A stretch of 64,000 nucleotides of DNA from Vibrio palustris (GTDB lineage: Bacteria > Pseudomonadota > Gammaproteobacteria > Enterobacterales > Vibrionaceae), in NCBI RefSeq assembly GCF_024346995.1, contig NZ_AP024887.1:992001-1056000 (forward strand), written 5' to 3'. Position numbers and translations under genes: made by a program. The notes below the pieces were generated by a model. The model made no database searches, had not been told where the DNA came from, and saw only the letters and a list, made by a program, of their open reading frames with translations. Shown here piece after piece: positions 38,453-48,160 of this stretch. The stretch's first letter is position 1. Every line of letters starts with the position of its first letter.

Positions 38453-40576
38453 ATGGATACTCAGTTTTATCAGCTTAAAGGTACATGTTCTCAGTTAATT
38501 GTGCAGGTCAATGAGGTGGCTGAAATCGTCTATTATGGACGTATTCTTAAAAGCGGCATGGAAGCGGGTAACGCGCTGACGGCGTTGGCTCGGCCGATTC
38601 CATATGGCCGATTGGATGACGATATTCCCGTTTCTCTGAATCCGCAGTTAGCACGTGGTCAGTTTGGCTCTCCTGGGTTAGAGGGCCATCGTAATGGCCA
38701 ACAATGGGCGCCTGAGTTTATCATTACTGCGGTCCACCACACGGAAAGGGAGCTGGTCATAGAGAGCCAAGACCAACGCGCCCAACTCCAGTTATCGGTG
38801 TCGGTGACGTTAGATCAACACGATGTTTTGCAAATGCAGCAAACACTGACGAACATAGGCGAGAAAGGCTACAGTGTCACACGCTTGGCCAATACGATAC
38901 CATTACCGGAAAGAGCCAGTGAAGTGCTGTCGTATTACGGACGATGGGTGAAAGAGTTTCAGCAAACGCGAACGGCATTAACGGCCGGTGGCTTTATCCA
39001 GGAAAACCGTCGAGGTCGGACATCTCATGAACACTATCCTGCTTTTATGGTAGGACCGAGCGGATTTAATGACGAGCAAGGAGAAGTGTGGGGCGCGCAT
39101 TTGGCTTGGAGTGGTAACCATCGTATGAAAGTCGATGTTAAAGCGGATGGGCGACGCGTGGTACAAGCCGAAGCGCTATATTTACCCGGGGAAATCTATT
39201 TAGAATCAGATGCCAGCATTACCACGCCGCGACTGTATATGAGTTATAGCGATGCGGGATTGAATGGTATGAGCCAGCAATTTCATAATCATGTGAGACA
39301 AGAGATCTTGCAGTCGCGAGTTAGTAAACCGCGTCCTGTGCATTTAAATACTTGGGAAGGTATTTATTTTGATCATGACCCTGATTACATTATGCAAATG
39401 GCGACCCAATCTAAAGAAATCGGTGTTGAGCGATTTATTATCGATGACGGTTGGTTTGCTGGGCGTAATGATGATACTTCATCACTCGGTGATTGGTTTA
39501 TTGATGAAGGTAAGTATCCGCACGGCTTATTACCGCTAATCGAGCATGTCCATAATCTGGGTATGGAGTTTGGCTTGTGGTTTGAACCAGAGATGGTCAA
39601 TCCGCTATCCGAGTTGTATCGCCGCCACCCCGAATGGGTGTTGGGAGTGGATGGGTATCAGCCACCGACAGGGCGTCATCAATATGTGCTGGATTTACAA
39701 AATCCGGCGGTATTTGACTATCTTTATGAACGTTTGGATCATTTTTTATCAACCTATCCGATTGATTACATTAAATGGGATATGAACCGAGAGATTGTTC
39801 AACCCGGACATGGTGGTGTTGCTTCAGGTGTTGGACAAGTGAACGCTTACTATGCGTTGCTTGATAAGCTCAATGCAGCTCATCCGCATGTAGAGATTGA
39901 ATCTTGCGCGGCTGGTGGTGGTCGCATTGACTATGAAGTGTTAACCCGCACGCACCGCTTTTGGACATCGGATAATAATGATGCGTTGGAACGCCAACAA
40001 ATCCAAAAAGGCTTCAGTTACTTTTTCCCTCCAGAAGTGATGGGGTCACATATAGGTGCGACGCACAGCCATTCCACCAGACGTACTCATGCGATGTCAT
40101 TACGTGGTATTTCGGCTATTTTCGGCCATATGGGATTGGAGCTCGATCCTGTTAAAGCCTCTCGCGAAGAAAAAGCCGCATTTCATTACTATGTCGAATT
40201 GCATAAACAGTGGCGCGATATGTTACATCATGGAGTTACGTATCGCTTAAATTTGGATGATGCACAGCAACAGCAAGGTGTTGTGGTAGTGGCAAAGGAT
40301 AAATCACAAGCGTTAATGGCTATTACGCAGCTCGGTATGGGAACATATTCCTTATCGGGTCGATTACGAATCCCTGGTTTAGAACCTGAGAAACACTACC
40401 AGATCACGTTGATTGATGCGCCGCAGGGGGTCAACGATATTGTTAATCGTCAGCCACAGTGGATGCAAGAAACGGTCACCTTAAGTGGTGAGTGGCTCTG
40501 TCATGTAGGGATTGCTATGCCGCTATTCGATCCAGAAACCGCCGTCTTGATTGGACTGCAGCACATCGTGAGTTAA
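38453..40576 (+). CDS. Alpha-galactosidase, GH36 family
   Basis: This is a 707-residue GH36 enzyme of the AgaA/RafA type. The catalytic nucleophile is the Asp of IDYIKWDMNRE (near residue 444), and the acid/base is in FWTSDNNDALER (near residue 507). Other family blocks are LNTWEGIYFDHD, RFIIDDGWFAGR and ESCAAGGGRIDYE. It has no signal peptide, so it acts in the cytoplasm on imported melibiose or raffinose-type sugars. It starts on the base after the lacZ stop, so the two are coupled. A strong terminator follows. Confidence 0.93.
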   Translation: MDTQFYQLKGTCSQLIVQVNEVAEIVYYGRILKSGMEAGNALTALARPIPYGRLDDDIPVSLNPQLARGQFGSPGLEGHRNGQQWAPEFIITAVHHTERELVIESQDQRAQLQLSVSVTLDQHDVLQMQQTLTNIGEKGYSVTRLANTIPLPERASEVLSYYGRWVKEFQQTRTALTAGGFIQENRRGRTSHEHYPAFMVGPSGFNDEQGEVWGAHLAWSGNHRMKVDVKADGRRVVQAEALYLPGEIYLESDASITTPRLYMSYSDAGLNGMSQQFHNHVRQEILQSRVSKPRPVHLNTWEGIYFDHDPDYIMQMATQSKEIGVERFIIDDGWFAGRNDDTSSLGDWFIDEGKYPHGLLPLIEHVHNLGMEFGLWFEPEMVNPLSELYRRHPEWVLGVDGYQPPTGRHQYVLDLQNPAVFDYLYERLDHFLSTYPIDYIKWDMNREIVQPGHGGVASGVGQVNAYYALLDKLNAAHPHVEIESCAAGGGRIDYEVLTRTHRFWTSDNNDALERQQIQKGFSYFFPPEVMGSHIGATHSHSTRRTHAMSLRGISAIFGHMGLELDPVKASREEKAAFHYYVELHKQWRDMLHHGVTYRLNLDDAQQQQGVVVVAKDKSQALMAITQLGMGTYSLSGRLRIPGLEPEKHYQITLIDAPQGVNDIVNRQPQWMQETVTLSGEWLCHVGIAMPLFDPETAVLIGLQHIVS

Positions 40577-40601
40577 CGATTTAAGCGGTGAAGAGAATAG
40601 T

Positions 40602-40633
40602 AAGGCCAATACGGTAACGTATTGGCCTTTTTA
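40602..40633 (+). terminator. Terminator of the galactoside operon
   Basis: AAGGCCAATACG (40602-40613) and CGTATTGGCCTT (40618-40629) form a perfect 12-base stem with a GTAA loop, followed by Ts. Confidence 0.9.
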
Positions 40634-40660
40634 CCACATAAAGATTAACGTTGGCGTTAT

Positions 40661-41785
40661 TTACAAATGATCAACGACTTGCAAGATAGCCGCTAGCGTA
40701 TCTTCACCAAAAGCAACACTGCGCTCAGGGCTCCATCCATAAAGCTCATCAGGGTGATTAGCGTTATCTTTAAATGGCATCTCAATGGTGTAAGCTAGAG
40801 TTTTAAAACGCTCACCCACCCAATTAGAACCGACGGTTAGATTCGCACTGCCCGGCGCATCTTTGTCATAACCGTACTCGTCTTGAAATTCCGGAGTAAT
40901 GGTCATCAGCGCTTGTTTAAACTGAGTTTCCAGCTGCGCGATATGCTCGTCATAGCTCGGAATTCCCTCGCTACCAGAGACGAAGTTATAAGGCAGGGCT
41001 TCATCACCATGAATATCTAAGAACATATCCAAGCCTGTTTGCTCCATCCGTTCGCGCACGTAGTAAACCTCTGGGCTACGCTCTAAGCTGGGCGTTTGCC
41101 ATTCTCGGTTTAAGTTTGTGCCAATGGCATTCGTGCGTAAGTGGCCGCGAACACTGCCATCTGGATTCATATTCGGTACTAAATAGAACGTTGCTTTGTC
41201 TAAAAGAGCACGTGCCGCGGTATCGGTATCATCGAGTAAGCGTTCGATCAATCCTTCCATGAACCACTCAGCCATCGTTTCTCCTGGGTGTTGACGAGCT
41301 GTGATCCAAATACGCTTTTTAGTCTCACTCGGCTCACCGATAGTCAATAAGCTCATGTCATGACCATCGAGTGTTTGTCCTAGAGTTTCTAAGCGGCACA
41401 AATAGTGGGTTTGGGCTTGATGTAGCAAATCGAGATGGCGTTGATATGAGTAGGGGGCAAAATAAGCAAAGTACATGGAGTCACATTCAGGTATCGCGGT
41501 GAAACTTAATGTATCGCCATCAAATTGCGCTGGAATACGAAACCACTCTTGTCGATCGTAAGAAGCAACCACATCGTAATCTTGCCAACCCTCTGGATAC
41601 GCAGATTCTTTCAACCCTGTAATGGTAATCGAATGTTCTTTTTGTGATTCACTTTCTAAACGAAAGTGGAACCATTGAGAGAACTCTGATTGGTTATCGT
41701 TAGGAATCGACAATTGAATATCGTCGCGAGTGTGCGCTTGAATAACGTGTATATTACCGCTGTCAAAGTTACTAAATATTTTCAT
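40661..41785 (-). CDS. M14-family zinc carboxypeptidase (cytosolic carboxypeptidase-like)
   Basis: This 374-residue protein has an N-terminal beta-sandwich (about 1-115) and an M14 peptidase domain. The zinc motif is ARQHPGETMAEW (HxxE), and the third ligand lies in LDIHGDEALPYNF. Substrate residues NPDGSVRGHLRTN and TNLNREW follow the family. The late Glu is in TLAYTIEMPFKD. It resembles CCP-like bacterial M14 peptidases, which trim C-terminal residues; no substrate is known here. No signal peptide is present. I prefer ATG 41785 because the family N-terminus begins there; the frame is open to 41869. Confidence 0.85.
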   Translation of the reverse strand: MKIFSNFDSGNIHVIQAHTRDDIQLSIPNDNQSEFSQWFHFRLESESQKEHSITITGLKESAYPEGWQDYDVVASYDRQEWFRIPAQFDGDTLSFTAIPECDSMYFAYFAPYSYQRHLDLLHQAQTHYLCRLETLGQTLDGHDMSLLTIGEPSETKKRIWITARQHPGETMAEWFMEGLIERLLDDTDTAARALLDKATFYLVPNMNPDGSVRGHLRTNAIGTNLNREWQTPSLERSPEVYYVRERMEQTGLDMFLDIHGDEALPYNFVSGSEGIPSYDEHIAQLETQFKQALMTITPEFQDEYGYDKDAPGSANLTVGSNWVGERFKTLAYTIEMPFKDNANHPDELYGWSPERSVAFGEDTLAAILQVVDHL

Positions 41786-42005
41786 GATCGCTATTGAGGT
41801 CAATGAGTGTCTTTTGACGATATCAAGTTTACACGGGGAATAAAAGTCAGGACAGTACAAGCTGAGCACGAAAAGTTACCGTCATCCCCTTTACTTTCTG
41901 GAAGCGATTCATGAATCATCATAATTATGCATGTTGTTTTCATGCACTTCATTGCTTTGCTGCTAAGCTTATTGAGTATAACGTGAGATTTGAAAGGGAA
42001 GTCAT

Positions 42006-43883
42006 GTGGTAAAAGAGCGCGTGTATTGGAAGTTTATTGGCTATTTCGTTGTGTTTGGGGTGTCAGTCCTATCGTTTTCCTTGTATTTACTCGATAACTT
42101 CTTTGACCAACTACAGCAGCAATCTATTGCCGAAAGTACCGAATTTCAGCAACGCCGAGCTGACTCAACGTTAGATTATTTTACTCAATCAGCTCTACGT
42201 TCTATCGATAATGTGAATAGCAATCAATGGTTGTTGCAAGATACAGCAGACAGCGTTGAACACGTGACGCCTAAGCTCGAAAGATGGATGTTTGGGGTAA
42301 TCAGTGCCTCTAAAGCCAATTATCGCATTGAATATTACGATACGAATGGACGGGTTCAAGAGGCCATGTATGTAGATAAGCGTAATCGCTTAGTCCTTGA
42401 TACTGAGTCAAAAGGTATCAAGCGTATTACTCCGAATGAGTGGCCAATGAGCACAAGCACCCCACATTTGGCTCAGTTATCTTCGATAAGACATTCCAGT
42501 TACTACCGGCTTGATGACCAGCCAGATATCCCGTTAGTTTTGGGTGTTGTGCCTATCTATAATGATAAGACTCTCTCAGGGTATATCGGGTTATTTGTTA
42601 ACATGACGTTACCTCTTAAAGTGCTGACGACGAATGCGCAGCTTGATCTTTTTTTAGTGGCAAGTAATGGCGATATTATTGCTTCTTCACACACTCCAGC
42701 ATCGCAAGCAGACAATCAACCTTATCCTTTTACTTTGCAGCATACTTTTAATATTGTTGATATCAATGCCAGTAAAGAATTGCAGGAGCATCAACTCACT
42801 CGCTATAAACTACGCATGATTCGTAGTCGGGACAGTATTAGTCTTTATAGCCGCCCTAATGATCACTTTTTGAATGCAAAAGCGGAAGAAAGATCCGCCT
42901 ATCTCGCTAAAATGATCTCGTTAGTGTTGGTTTTTTCAATTCTTTTTGGTTCATTTCTTGCGGTGAAACCGTCGCGGATGATCTCGCGTTTAAAACGTGT
43001 CTCAAAAGAGCGCGATCAATATTTAAAAATTATGGATCAATCAGTGCCAGTGCTGAAAACCGATCTCACAGGAAATATCACAGAAGTAAACAGTGCGTTT
43101 AGTTTATTAAGTGGTTATTACGATAGAGAGTTGATTGGTAAAACAGCCGATGTGCTTAGCTTCAATCCCGAAGAAGTGAATCATGATGAGATGTGGGAAG
43201 TGCTCCAAGCCGGGTTATCATGGCAAGGCGAATTTCATAACATCAGTAAGTCGGGTCATGAGTTTTGGTTATTTAGTACGATATTACCCATTTATGAATA
43301 TGGAAAGCTCAGTGGTTACATGGCCGTTTCTTCAGATAAAACAGAAAAAAAACAAATCGAACTCATGGCTGAAATGGATTCACTTACCAAAATTTATAAT
43401 CGCGCTAAAATCGATAAGTGTTTAGCTCAAGAGCAAGAGCGAGCTCGCCGTTATGGTTCTAAGTTTTCGGTAATTATGCTTGATGTGGATTTTTTCAAAT
43501 CGGTTAATGATACATATGGTCATCTGGTCGGCGATAAAGTGCTTTATCAACTGGCTATCATGCTCAATACCAATACTCGCACCGTGGATGAAGTTGGGCG
43601 TTGGGGCGGCGAAGAGTTTATGATCGTCTGTCCGGAAACTGCGCTTAACGAGGCGGAACATGTGGCCGAAAAACTTAGACAAGCGGTGGAAAGTTATGAT
43701 TTTCCGGATGTTGGGACCATTACTGTGAGTTTAGGTATTGCTATGTATACAGGTAATGAAGATCTGAAACGTGTACTGGCGGAGGCCGATGCGTATTTGT
43801 ATGAAGCAAAACGGCTCGGGCGTAACCGTATTGCTAGCCGCTTATCTAATATTGTACCGTTAAATAAAACGATGCGGTTTTAA
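42006..43883 (+). CDS. Membrane diguanylate cyclase, sensor-PAS-GGDEF
   Basis: This 625-residue protein has an N-terminal helix (about 8-28), a long periplasmic sensor (about 30-295, Cache-like), a second helix (about 300-322), a PAS domain (about 340-455) and a GGDEF domain (about 460-615). The active site is GRWGGEEFMIV, intact. RTVD sits five residues before GGEEF, an allosteric I-site for product inhibition. The start is GTG 42006 with AGGGAA 6 bases upstream; the ATG at 42004 runs into a stop at once. It should synthesise c-di-GMP in response to an unknown periplasmic cue. Confidence 0.92.
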   Translation: MVKERVYWKFIGYFVVFGVSVLSFSLYLLDNFFDQLQQQSIAESTEFQQRRADSTLDYFTQSALRSIDNVNSNQWLLQDTADSVEHVTPKLERWMFGVISASKANYRIEYYDTNGRVQEAMYVDKRNRLVLDTESKGIKRITPNEWPMSTSTPHLAQLSSIRHSSYYRLDDQPDIPLVLGVVPIYNDKTLSGYIGLFVNMTLPLKVLTTNAQLDLFLVASNGDIIASSHTPASQADNQPYPFTLQHTFNIVDINASKELQEHQLTRYKLRMIRSRDSISLYSRPNDHFLNAKAEERSAYLAKMISLVLVFSILFGSFLAVKPSRMISRLKRVSKERDQYLKIMDQSVPVLKTDLTGNITEVNSAFSLLSGYYDRELIGKTADVLSFNPEEVNHDEMWEVLQAGLSWQGEFHNISKSGHEFWLFSTILPIYEYGKLSGYMAVSSDKTEKKQIELMAEMDSLTKIYNRAKIDKCLAQEQERARRYGSKFSVIMLDVDFFKSVNDTYGHLVGDKVLYQLAIMLNTNTRTVDEVGRWGGEEFMIVCPETALNEAEHVAEKLRQAVESYDFPDVGTITVSLGIAMYTGNEDLKRVLAEADAYLYEAKRLGRNRIASRLSNIVPLNKTMRF

Positions 43884-43909
43884 GTCTTTATCAGCCTTGC
43901 TGATACAAG

Positions 43910-43939
43910 AAAAAAGCACCGATTGCTCGGTGCTTTTTT
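43910..43939. terminator. Bidirectional terminator between the GGDEF gene and pstB
   Basis: A perfect 13-base stem, AAAAAAGCACCGA and TCGGTGCTTTTTT, has a TTGC loop. A-run and T-run flanks serve both convergent transcripts. Confidence 0.9.
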
Positions 43940-43965
43940 ATTAGCCAATTTATGAGGGGCAGTTA

Positions 43966-44793
43966 TTAACCAAATTCGCCGCCAACATATTCAGCTGTCA
44001 TGGTTTGATCAGGGTTCTCAAACACTTTCTTGGTTGGATTAAATTCAATCAGCTTACCTAAGTGCATAAAGGCTGTGTAGTCTGAGATACGCTTTGCTTG
44101 TTGCATATTGTGAGTCACGATGACGATAGTGAAATCGCGACGTAACTTCGTAATCAACTCTTCAATACCCTGTGTTGCGATAGGGTCAAGTGCAGAAGTC
44201 GGTTCATCCATCAGTAATACTTCTGGTTGTAGCGCGATAGAGCGAGCAATACACAGACGTTGCTGTTGTCCACCCGATAAACCCGAAGCGTCAGTATGTA
44301 ATTTGTCTGATACTTCTTTCCATAGGCGAGCTTGTTCCAATGCTAGCTGGACACGTTCATCCATCTCTTTTTTCGATAGGCTTTCTTTTAAGCGAATACC
44401 GAAAGCAATATTTTCATAAATGCTCATTGGAAACGGGGTCGGTTTTTGGAAAATCATGCCTACATCGCCACGCAGGGCATTTAAATCACACTGTTTGTCT
44501 AAGATGTTTTTACCATCTAGCTTAATGATCCCTTTTGCTGATTGTTTTGGGTACAGCTTGTAGATGCGGTTCATAGTACGTAAAAGCGTTGATTTACCAC
44601 AACCCGATGGACCGATGATTGCGGTTACACGATTCTTATAAATAGGCATATTCACATCAAACAGTGCTTGCTTATTTTCTCCGTAGAAAAAATTAAGACC
44701 TTCCACACTCATGCGTGTTTCGGATTCAACGTTATGAGTTTCAGATTCCATAGCAGGAGTCATAGTATTGGGTTCAACAAACGAGGACATCAT
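43966..44793 (-). CDS. pstB: Phosphate ABC transporter ATPase PstB
   Basis: This 275-residue ATPase powers high-affinity phosphate import by PstSCA. Walker A is [19 protein letters not shown], the signature is [12 protein letters not shown], Walker B is [14 protein letters not shown] and the H-loop is [25 protein letters not shown] is diagnostic for PstB. Its start overlaps the pstA stop by four bases. A Glu/Ser/Thr-rich N-terminal extension of about 20 residues precedes the domain, and later in-frame ATGs could be used. It is last in the pstSCAB operon; no phoU gene follows, unlike in E. coli. Confidence 0.95.
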   Translation of the reverse strand: MMSSFVEPNTMTPAMESETHNVESETRMSVEGLNFFYGENKQALFDVNMPIYKNRVTAIIGPSGCGKSTLLRTMNRIYKLYPKQSAKGIIKLDGKNILDKQCDLNALRGDVGMIFQKPTPFPMSIYENIAFGIRLKESLSKKEMDERVQLALEQARLWKEVSDKLHTDASGLSGGQQQRLCIARSIALQPEVLLMDEPTSALDPIATQGIEELITKLRRDFTIVIVTHNMQQAKRISDYTAFMHLGKLIEFNPTKKVFENPDQTMTAEYVGGEFG

Positions 44794-45632
44794 AGTTTCC
44801 GCCTATTTAGTAATGATGGAATGGAACGAGAGATAATATTAAGCGCAAGGATACTTGTGGTGATGATCAGGGCACCAGTCCAAGCGAGATCGTTCCATGT
44901 TTCATAAGGGCTCATCGCCAAGTTGTAAATCGTCACAGGTAAGTTGGCCATTGGACCAGACATATCCCAAGACATAAAAGAGTTGCTCAGTGCAGTGAAT
45001 AGTAATGGGGCAGTTTCACCTGCGATACGTGCAAAGGACAGTAAGATTCCGGTAATGATCCCGGCACCAACACTTTTGTAGCTGAGTGCGGTGGTCACTT
45101 TCCATAATGGTGCGCCAATACCTGCGCCCGCTTCCCGCAGACTAGGTGGGACGAGCTTGAGCATTTCTTCCGTGGTGGAAATGATCATGGGTAAGGCAAT
45201 AATTGCCAATGAAATCGCACCAGCCCAACCTGAGAAGTGATGAAACGGCGCGACAAAGAGTAAGTAGACGAATAAACCAATCAAAATCGATGGTGAAGAC
45301 ATCAACATACCGTTCATAAAGCGAATGGTGTCTGCAACTTTTGAATCACGTCCAAATTCTGCAAGCCAAGTTCCAGCTAATACACCGATTGGAATGGCAA
45401 TTAAAATGCCCATCAAGCTTATCATTAACGAACCGACAATCGCATTGGCTAGACCACCGCCTGAATCTCCAGGAGCGGGGACAGATTCTACAAAGACGTC
45501 TAGAGACAGCGCGTTAGTACCTTTTTCAATCAAGCTATACATGATTGCCGCGAGGATGAATAGACCGATACCGGTTGCCAAATAGCAGGCGGCTTTAAAA
45601 AGCCAGTTTTTTACTTGTCTGCTTTTTTTCAT
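44790..45632 (-). CDS. pstA: Phosphate ABC transporter permease PstA
   Basis: This 280-residue inner-membrane permease has six transmembrane helices. The EAA-like coupling loop is [18 protein letters not shown], and [15 protein letters not shown] is typical of PstA. It pairs with PstC to form the phosphate channel. The gene starts 2 bases after the pstC stop and overlaps pstB, so translation is coupled. Length is normal. Confidence 0.93.
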   Translation of the reverse strand: MKKSRQVKNWLFKAACYLATGIGLFILAAIMYSLIEKGTNALSLDVFVESVPAPGDSGGGLANAIVGSLMISLMGILIAIPIGVLAGTWLAEFGRDSKVADTIRFMNGMLMSSPSILIGLFVYLLFVAPFHHFSGWAGAISLAIIALPMIISTTEEMLKLVPPSLREAGAGIGAPLWKVTTALSYKSVGAGIITGILLSFARIAGETAPLLFTALSNSFMSWDMSGPMANLPVTIYNLAMSPYETWNDLAWTGALIITTSILALNIISRSIPSLLNRRKL

Positions 45633-45634
45633 GA

Positions 45635-46552
45635 TTAAGCCCTACCTTTACGTAACTGAATTCGGGCATAACCCATCACAAAAAACGTCACAACAAACAG
45701 TACCAGTCCAAGCGCGAGTAGTGATGACATTTTTAGTCCATCCGCTTCATTGAATTGGTTAGCAATGGTTGACGAAATTGAGGTAGCCGGCATAAAGAGT
45801 GATGAACTCACGTTTTGCGAATTACCAATTACGAAAGTGACGGCCATCGTCTCGCCGAGGGCGCGCCCCAGTGCCAAGATAAAGGCACCAAAAATAGAAC
45901 TCTTAATCGAGGGTAATAATACCTTAGTGATGACTTCGAATGTATTCGCACCAATCCCGTAAGATGACTCGCGTAATACATTAGGGACGGTTTTCAGCGC
46001 ATCTTTAATTAATGCGGTCAATATCGGCAAAATCATAAACGCAAGAATGATACCTGCGGTTAACAAGCCCTGACCAAGTGGTGCGCCACCAAATAAAGTT
46101 CCAATTACGGGAATCCCACTGAAATGCTCAAGCATCCAAAGCTGTGGACCGTTGGCAAACCACGGCGCAAATACAAATAAGCCCCACATACCATAAATAA
46201 TACTTGGTACCGCTGACAGTAGCTCTATGGCGATACTCACAGGGTAAGAAATCCATTTCGGCATTAATTCCGAAAGTGTAATAGCGATAGCAATGCCTAC
46301 TGGTGTGGCGAGTATTACAGCAATAAGAGAGGAAACTAAGGTGCCATATAAAGCATTACCTGCACCAAAGACAAAGTTAATCGGATCCCAACGGGTACTA
46401 AAAATAAAGTTAAAACCGAATTCTTTAATGGCTGGCATAGCGCCCCCAACAAGGGTCGCAAAAATAGCTGCCATCGTGATGGTAACCAAGAAAGCACTGA
46501 AAAAGCTTCCTTGTTTAAAGCATCGGTCATAAGTCGCGTGAGTAGCAATCAC
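45635..46552 (-). CDS. pstC: Phosphate ABC transporter permease PstC
   Basis: This 305-residue permease has six transmembrane helices. PstC blocks are present: ELLSAVPSIIYGMWGLFVFA, LRESSYGIGANTFEVITKV (coupling loop) and GRALGETMAVTFVIGN. The start is GTG 46552; an in-frame stop lies just upstream and the ribosome site is weak. A 76-base gap with a stable hairpin separates it from pstS, probably lowering its level relative to the binding protein. Confidence 0.92.
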   Translation of the reverse strand: MIATHATYDRCFKQGSFFSAFLVTITMAAIFATLVGGAMPAIKEFGFNFIFSTRWDPINFVFGAGNALYGTLVSSLIAVILATPVGIAIAITLSELMPKWISYPVSIAIELLSAVPSIIYGMWGLFVFAPWFANGPQLWMLEHFSGIPVIGTLFGGAPLGQGLLTAGIILAFMILPILTALIKDALKTVPNVLRESSYGIGANTFEVITKVLLPSIKSSIFGAFILALGRALGETMAVTFVIGNSQNVSSSLFMPATSISSTIANQFNEADGLKMSSLLALGLVLFVVTFFVMGYARIQLRKGRA

Positions 46553-46583
46553 AATACATTACCATTTATTGAATATGGAATAA

Positions 46584-46606
46584 GACCTCTGACACAGTCA
46601 GAGGTC
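46584..46606 (-). promoter_or_regulatory. Stable hairpin between pstS and pstC
   Basis: GACCTCTGAC (46584-46593) and GTCAGAGGTC (46597-46606) form a perfect 10-base stem with a 3-base loop. No long T-run follows in the minus direction. It probably protects the pstS mRNA end or partly terminates, giving more PstS than permease. Confidence 0.7.
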
Positions 46607-46628
46607 CACTTGTCGTTATGAGGTTCAA

Positions 46629-47666
46629 TTAGTAAACGGCTTTGCCATTTGCTTTGATGTCTTTCGACCACATATCTTCAACCATTGAAACAACTGACTT
46701 AGGCATTGGAACGTAACCAAGTGATGAAGCTAATTCACCATGATTGTAGCCCCAGTTAAAGAACTTAAGCACTTCTTTTGCGTTGTCAGCGTTCGCTTGA
46801 TCTTTATACATTAGGATAAAGGTCGCGGCAGTCATCGGCCAAGATTCAGCGCCTGGCTGATTATTCAGGTCAATAGCAAAACCTGGTGCTGATTTCCAAT
46901 CTGCGTTTGCGGCAGCCGCTTGGAAAGATTTTAGCGTTGGTTCAACATAGTGACCGGCTTTGTTTTTCATAGCGGTGTAAGTCAGGTTGTTCTGTTCTGC
47001 GTACGCATACTCAACATAACCAACGGCGCCTGGAGTACGTTTTACTAAGTTAGCAACACCAGCATTACCTTTACCGCCTAAGTTGGTTGCTGCTTTTGGC
47101 CAAACGACTTCTTTTCCTTGACCTACTTGCGTTTTCCAATCTGAGTTAACTTTTGATAGGTAACCCGTGTAGTTGTACGAGGTACCAGACGCGTCAGAGC
47201 GGTGAACGGTTACGATAGGTTGGTGTGGTAGAGAGAGAGAAGAGTTATCCGCTTTGACTTCTTTTGCATCCCAGTACTTCACTTTACCTAGGTAGATATC
47301 AGCAAGAAGTTTACCCGAAATACGGAGTTCTCCTGGTGCAATACCTTTTACGTTAACAACTGGAACGATAGATCCCATGACTGCTGGGAACTGAGTCAGA
47401 CCGATTTTTTCTAACTGTTTTTCACTTAGAGGCGCATCCGATGCACCGAAGTCGACTGTTTTTGCAGAAATCTGTTTAATGCCACCGCCTGAACCGATTG
47501 CTTGGTAGTTCAGTTTAATGCCTGTTTCTGATTTGTATTCCTTTGCCCATTTCATATAAACAGGATATGGGAATGTGGCACCTGCGCCATTGATTGTAGT
47601 ATCGGCAAATGCGCTAGCTGATAACACAGATAATGAAGCAGCAGCTAAGACAGCGAGTTTTTTCAT
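46629..47666 (-). CDS. pstS: Periplasmic phosphate-binding protein PstS
   Basis: This 345-residue periplasmic receptor for phosphate has a signal peptide ending near residue 22 (SASAFA). Phosphate contacts lie in NGAGATFPYPVYMKWAKEY near the start, VDFGASDAPLSEKQL and HRSDASGTSYNYTGYLS. It delivers phosphate to PstCAB. It is the first gene of the operon, and PHO-box-like phased repeats lie about 125-155 bases upstream. Length matches the family. Confidence 0.95.
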   Translation of the reverse strand: MKKLAVLAAASLSVLSASAFADTTINGAGATFPYPVYMKWAKEYKSETGIKLNYQAIGSGGGIKQISAKTVDFGASDAPLSEKQLEKIGLTQFPAVMGSIVPVVNVKGIAPGELRISGKLLADIYLGKVKYWDAKEVKADNSSLSLPHQPIVTVHRSDASGTSYNYTGYLSKVNSDWKTQVGQGKEVVWPKAATNLGGKGNAGVANLVKRTPGAVGYVEYAYAEQNNLTYTAMKNKAGHYVEPTLKSFQAAAANADWKSAPGFAIDLNNQPGAESWPMTAATFILMYKDQANADNAKEVLKFFNWGYNHGELASSLGYVPMPKSVVSMVEDMWSKDIKANGKAVY

Positions 47667-47791
47667 TTTTGAATCCCTAAAAGAAAAGATGACTTGTTGT
47701 TTCGAGATAGGATGTTAAGAGCATCGATAGGGGTTGAAAAGCGTCATTTTTAAATATAACTTTCCAAAAATGGGGGTCTATTTTGCTAAAA

Positions 47792-47820
47792 ATGACATAT
47801 TAATGTCATATTAATCGTGT
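47792..47820. promoter_or_regulatory. PHO-box-like 11-base phased repeats upstream of pstS
   Basis: ATGACAT (47792), ATGTCAT (47803) and ATCGTGT (47814) are each separated by ATTA, giving an 11-base period. PhoB boxes are tandem 7-base CTGTCAT-like repeats spaced by 4 AT bases, so this fits. The better match reads on the plus strand, while pstS is on the minus strand, so the orientation is uncertain. Confidence 0.5.
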
Positions 47821-47898
47821 ATTTAACGAGGGGTTTTAATAGGTAGAGTAAGTCCTATTTCTCACTGTGATAGGTAGTGGCTATATTGTGTAATATTA

Positions 47899-47916
47899 GT
47901 GTCATGTTCGTGACAC
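47899..47916. promoter_or_regulatory. GTGTCA-N6-TGACAC palindrome
   Basis: This is a perfect 6-base inverted repeat with a 6-base centre (TGTTCG), the geometry of a dimeric helix-turn-helix regulator site. It is not a CRP site (TGTGA/TCACA). The regulator is unknown. Confidence 0.45.
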
Positions 47917-48160
47917 ATAAGATTCTTATTCTTTTTGAGTGTTTTTTGACCACTTAATATCATGTCGATAGATCCGAGGTTATTAGGATATTTTCTCTCT
48001 ATTGGATACCGCTGATGTATCGCGACGTGAACCTTAAACGAGCTGTTGGCCCCCGTGAAATGACGATATTCAGTAATTTCTTTATTAGCGATTGATACTT
48101 AAAGGGCGAGCTTGTTAGAGTGAATAGTAACCCTAGACCATGAAATAAAAAGGCACGTTT

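Larger units (their letters stand above)
47667..48160. other. Divergent control region of pstS and the acyltransferase gene
   Basis: No gene is supported here. It holds the PHO-like repeats (47792-47820) and a palindrome (47899-47916), described separately. The rest is AT-rich DNA without recognised structure. Confidence 0.5.
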
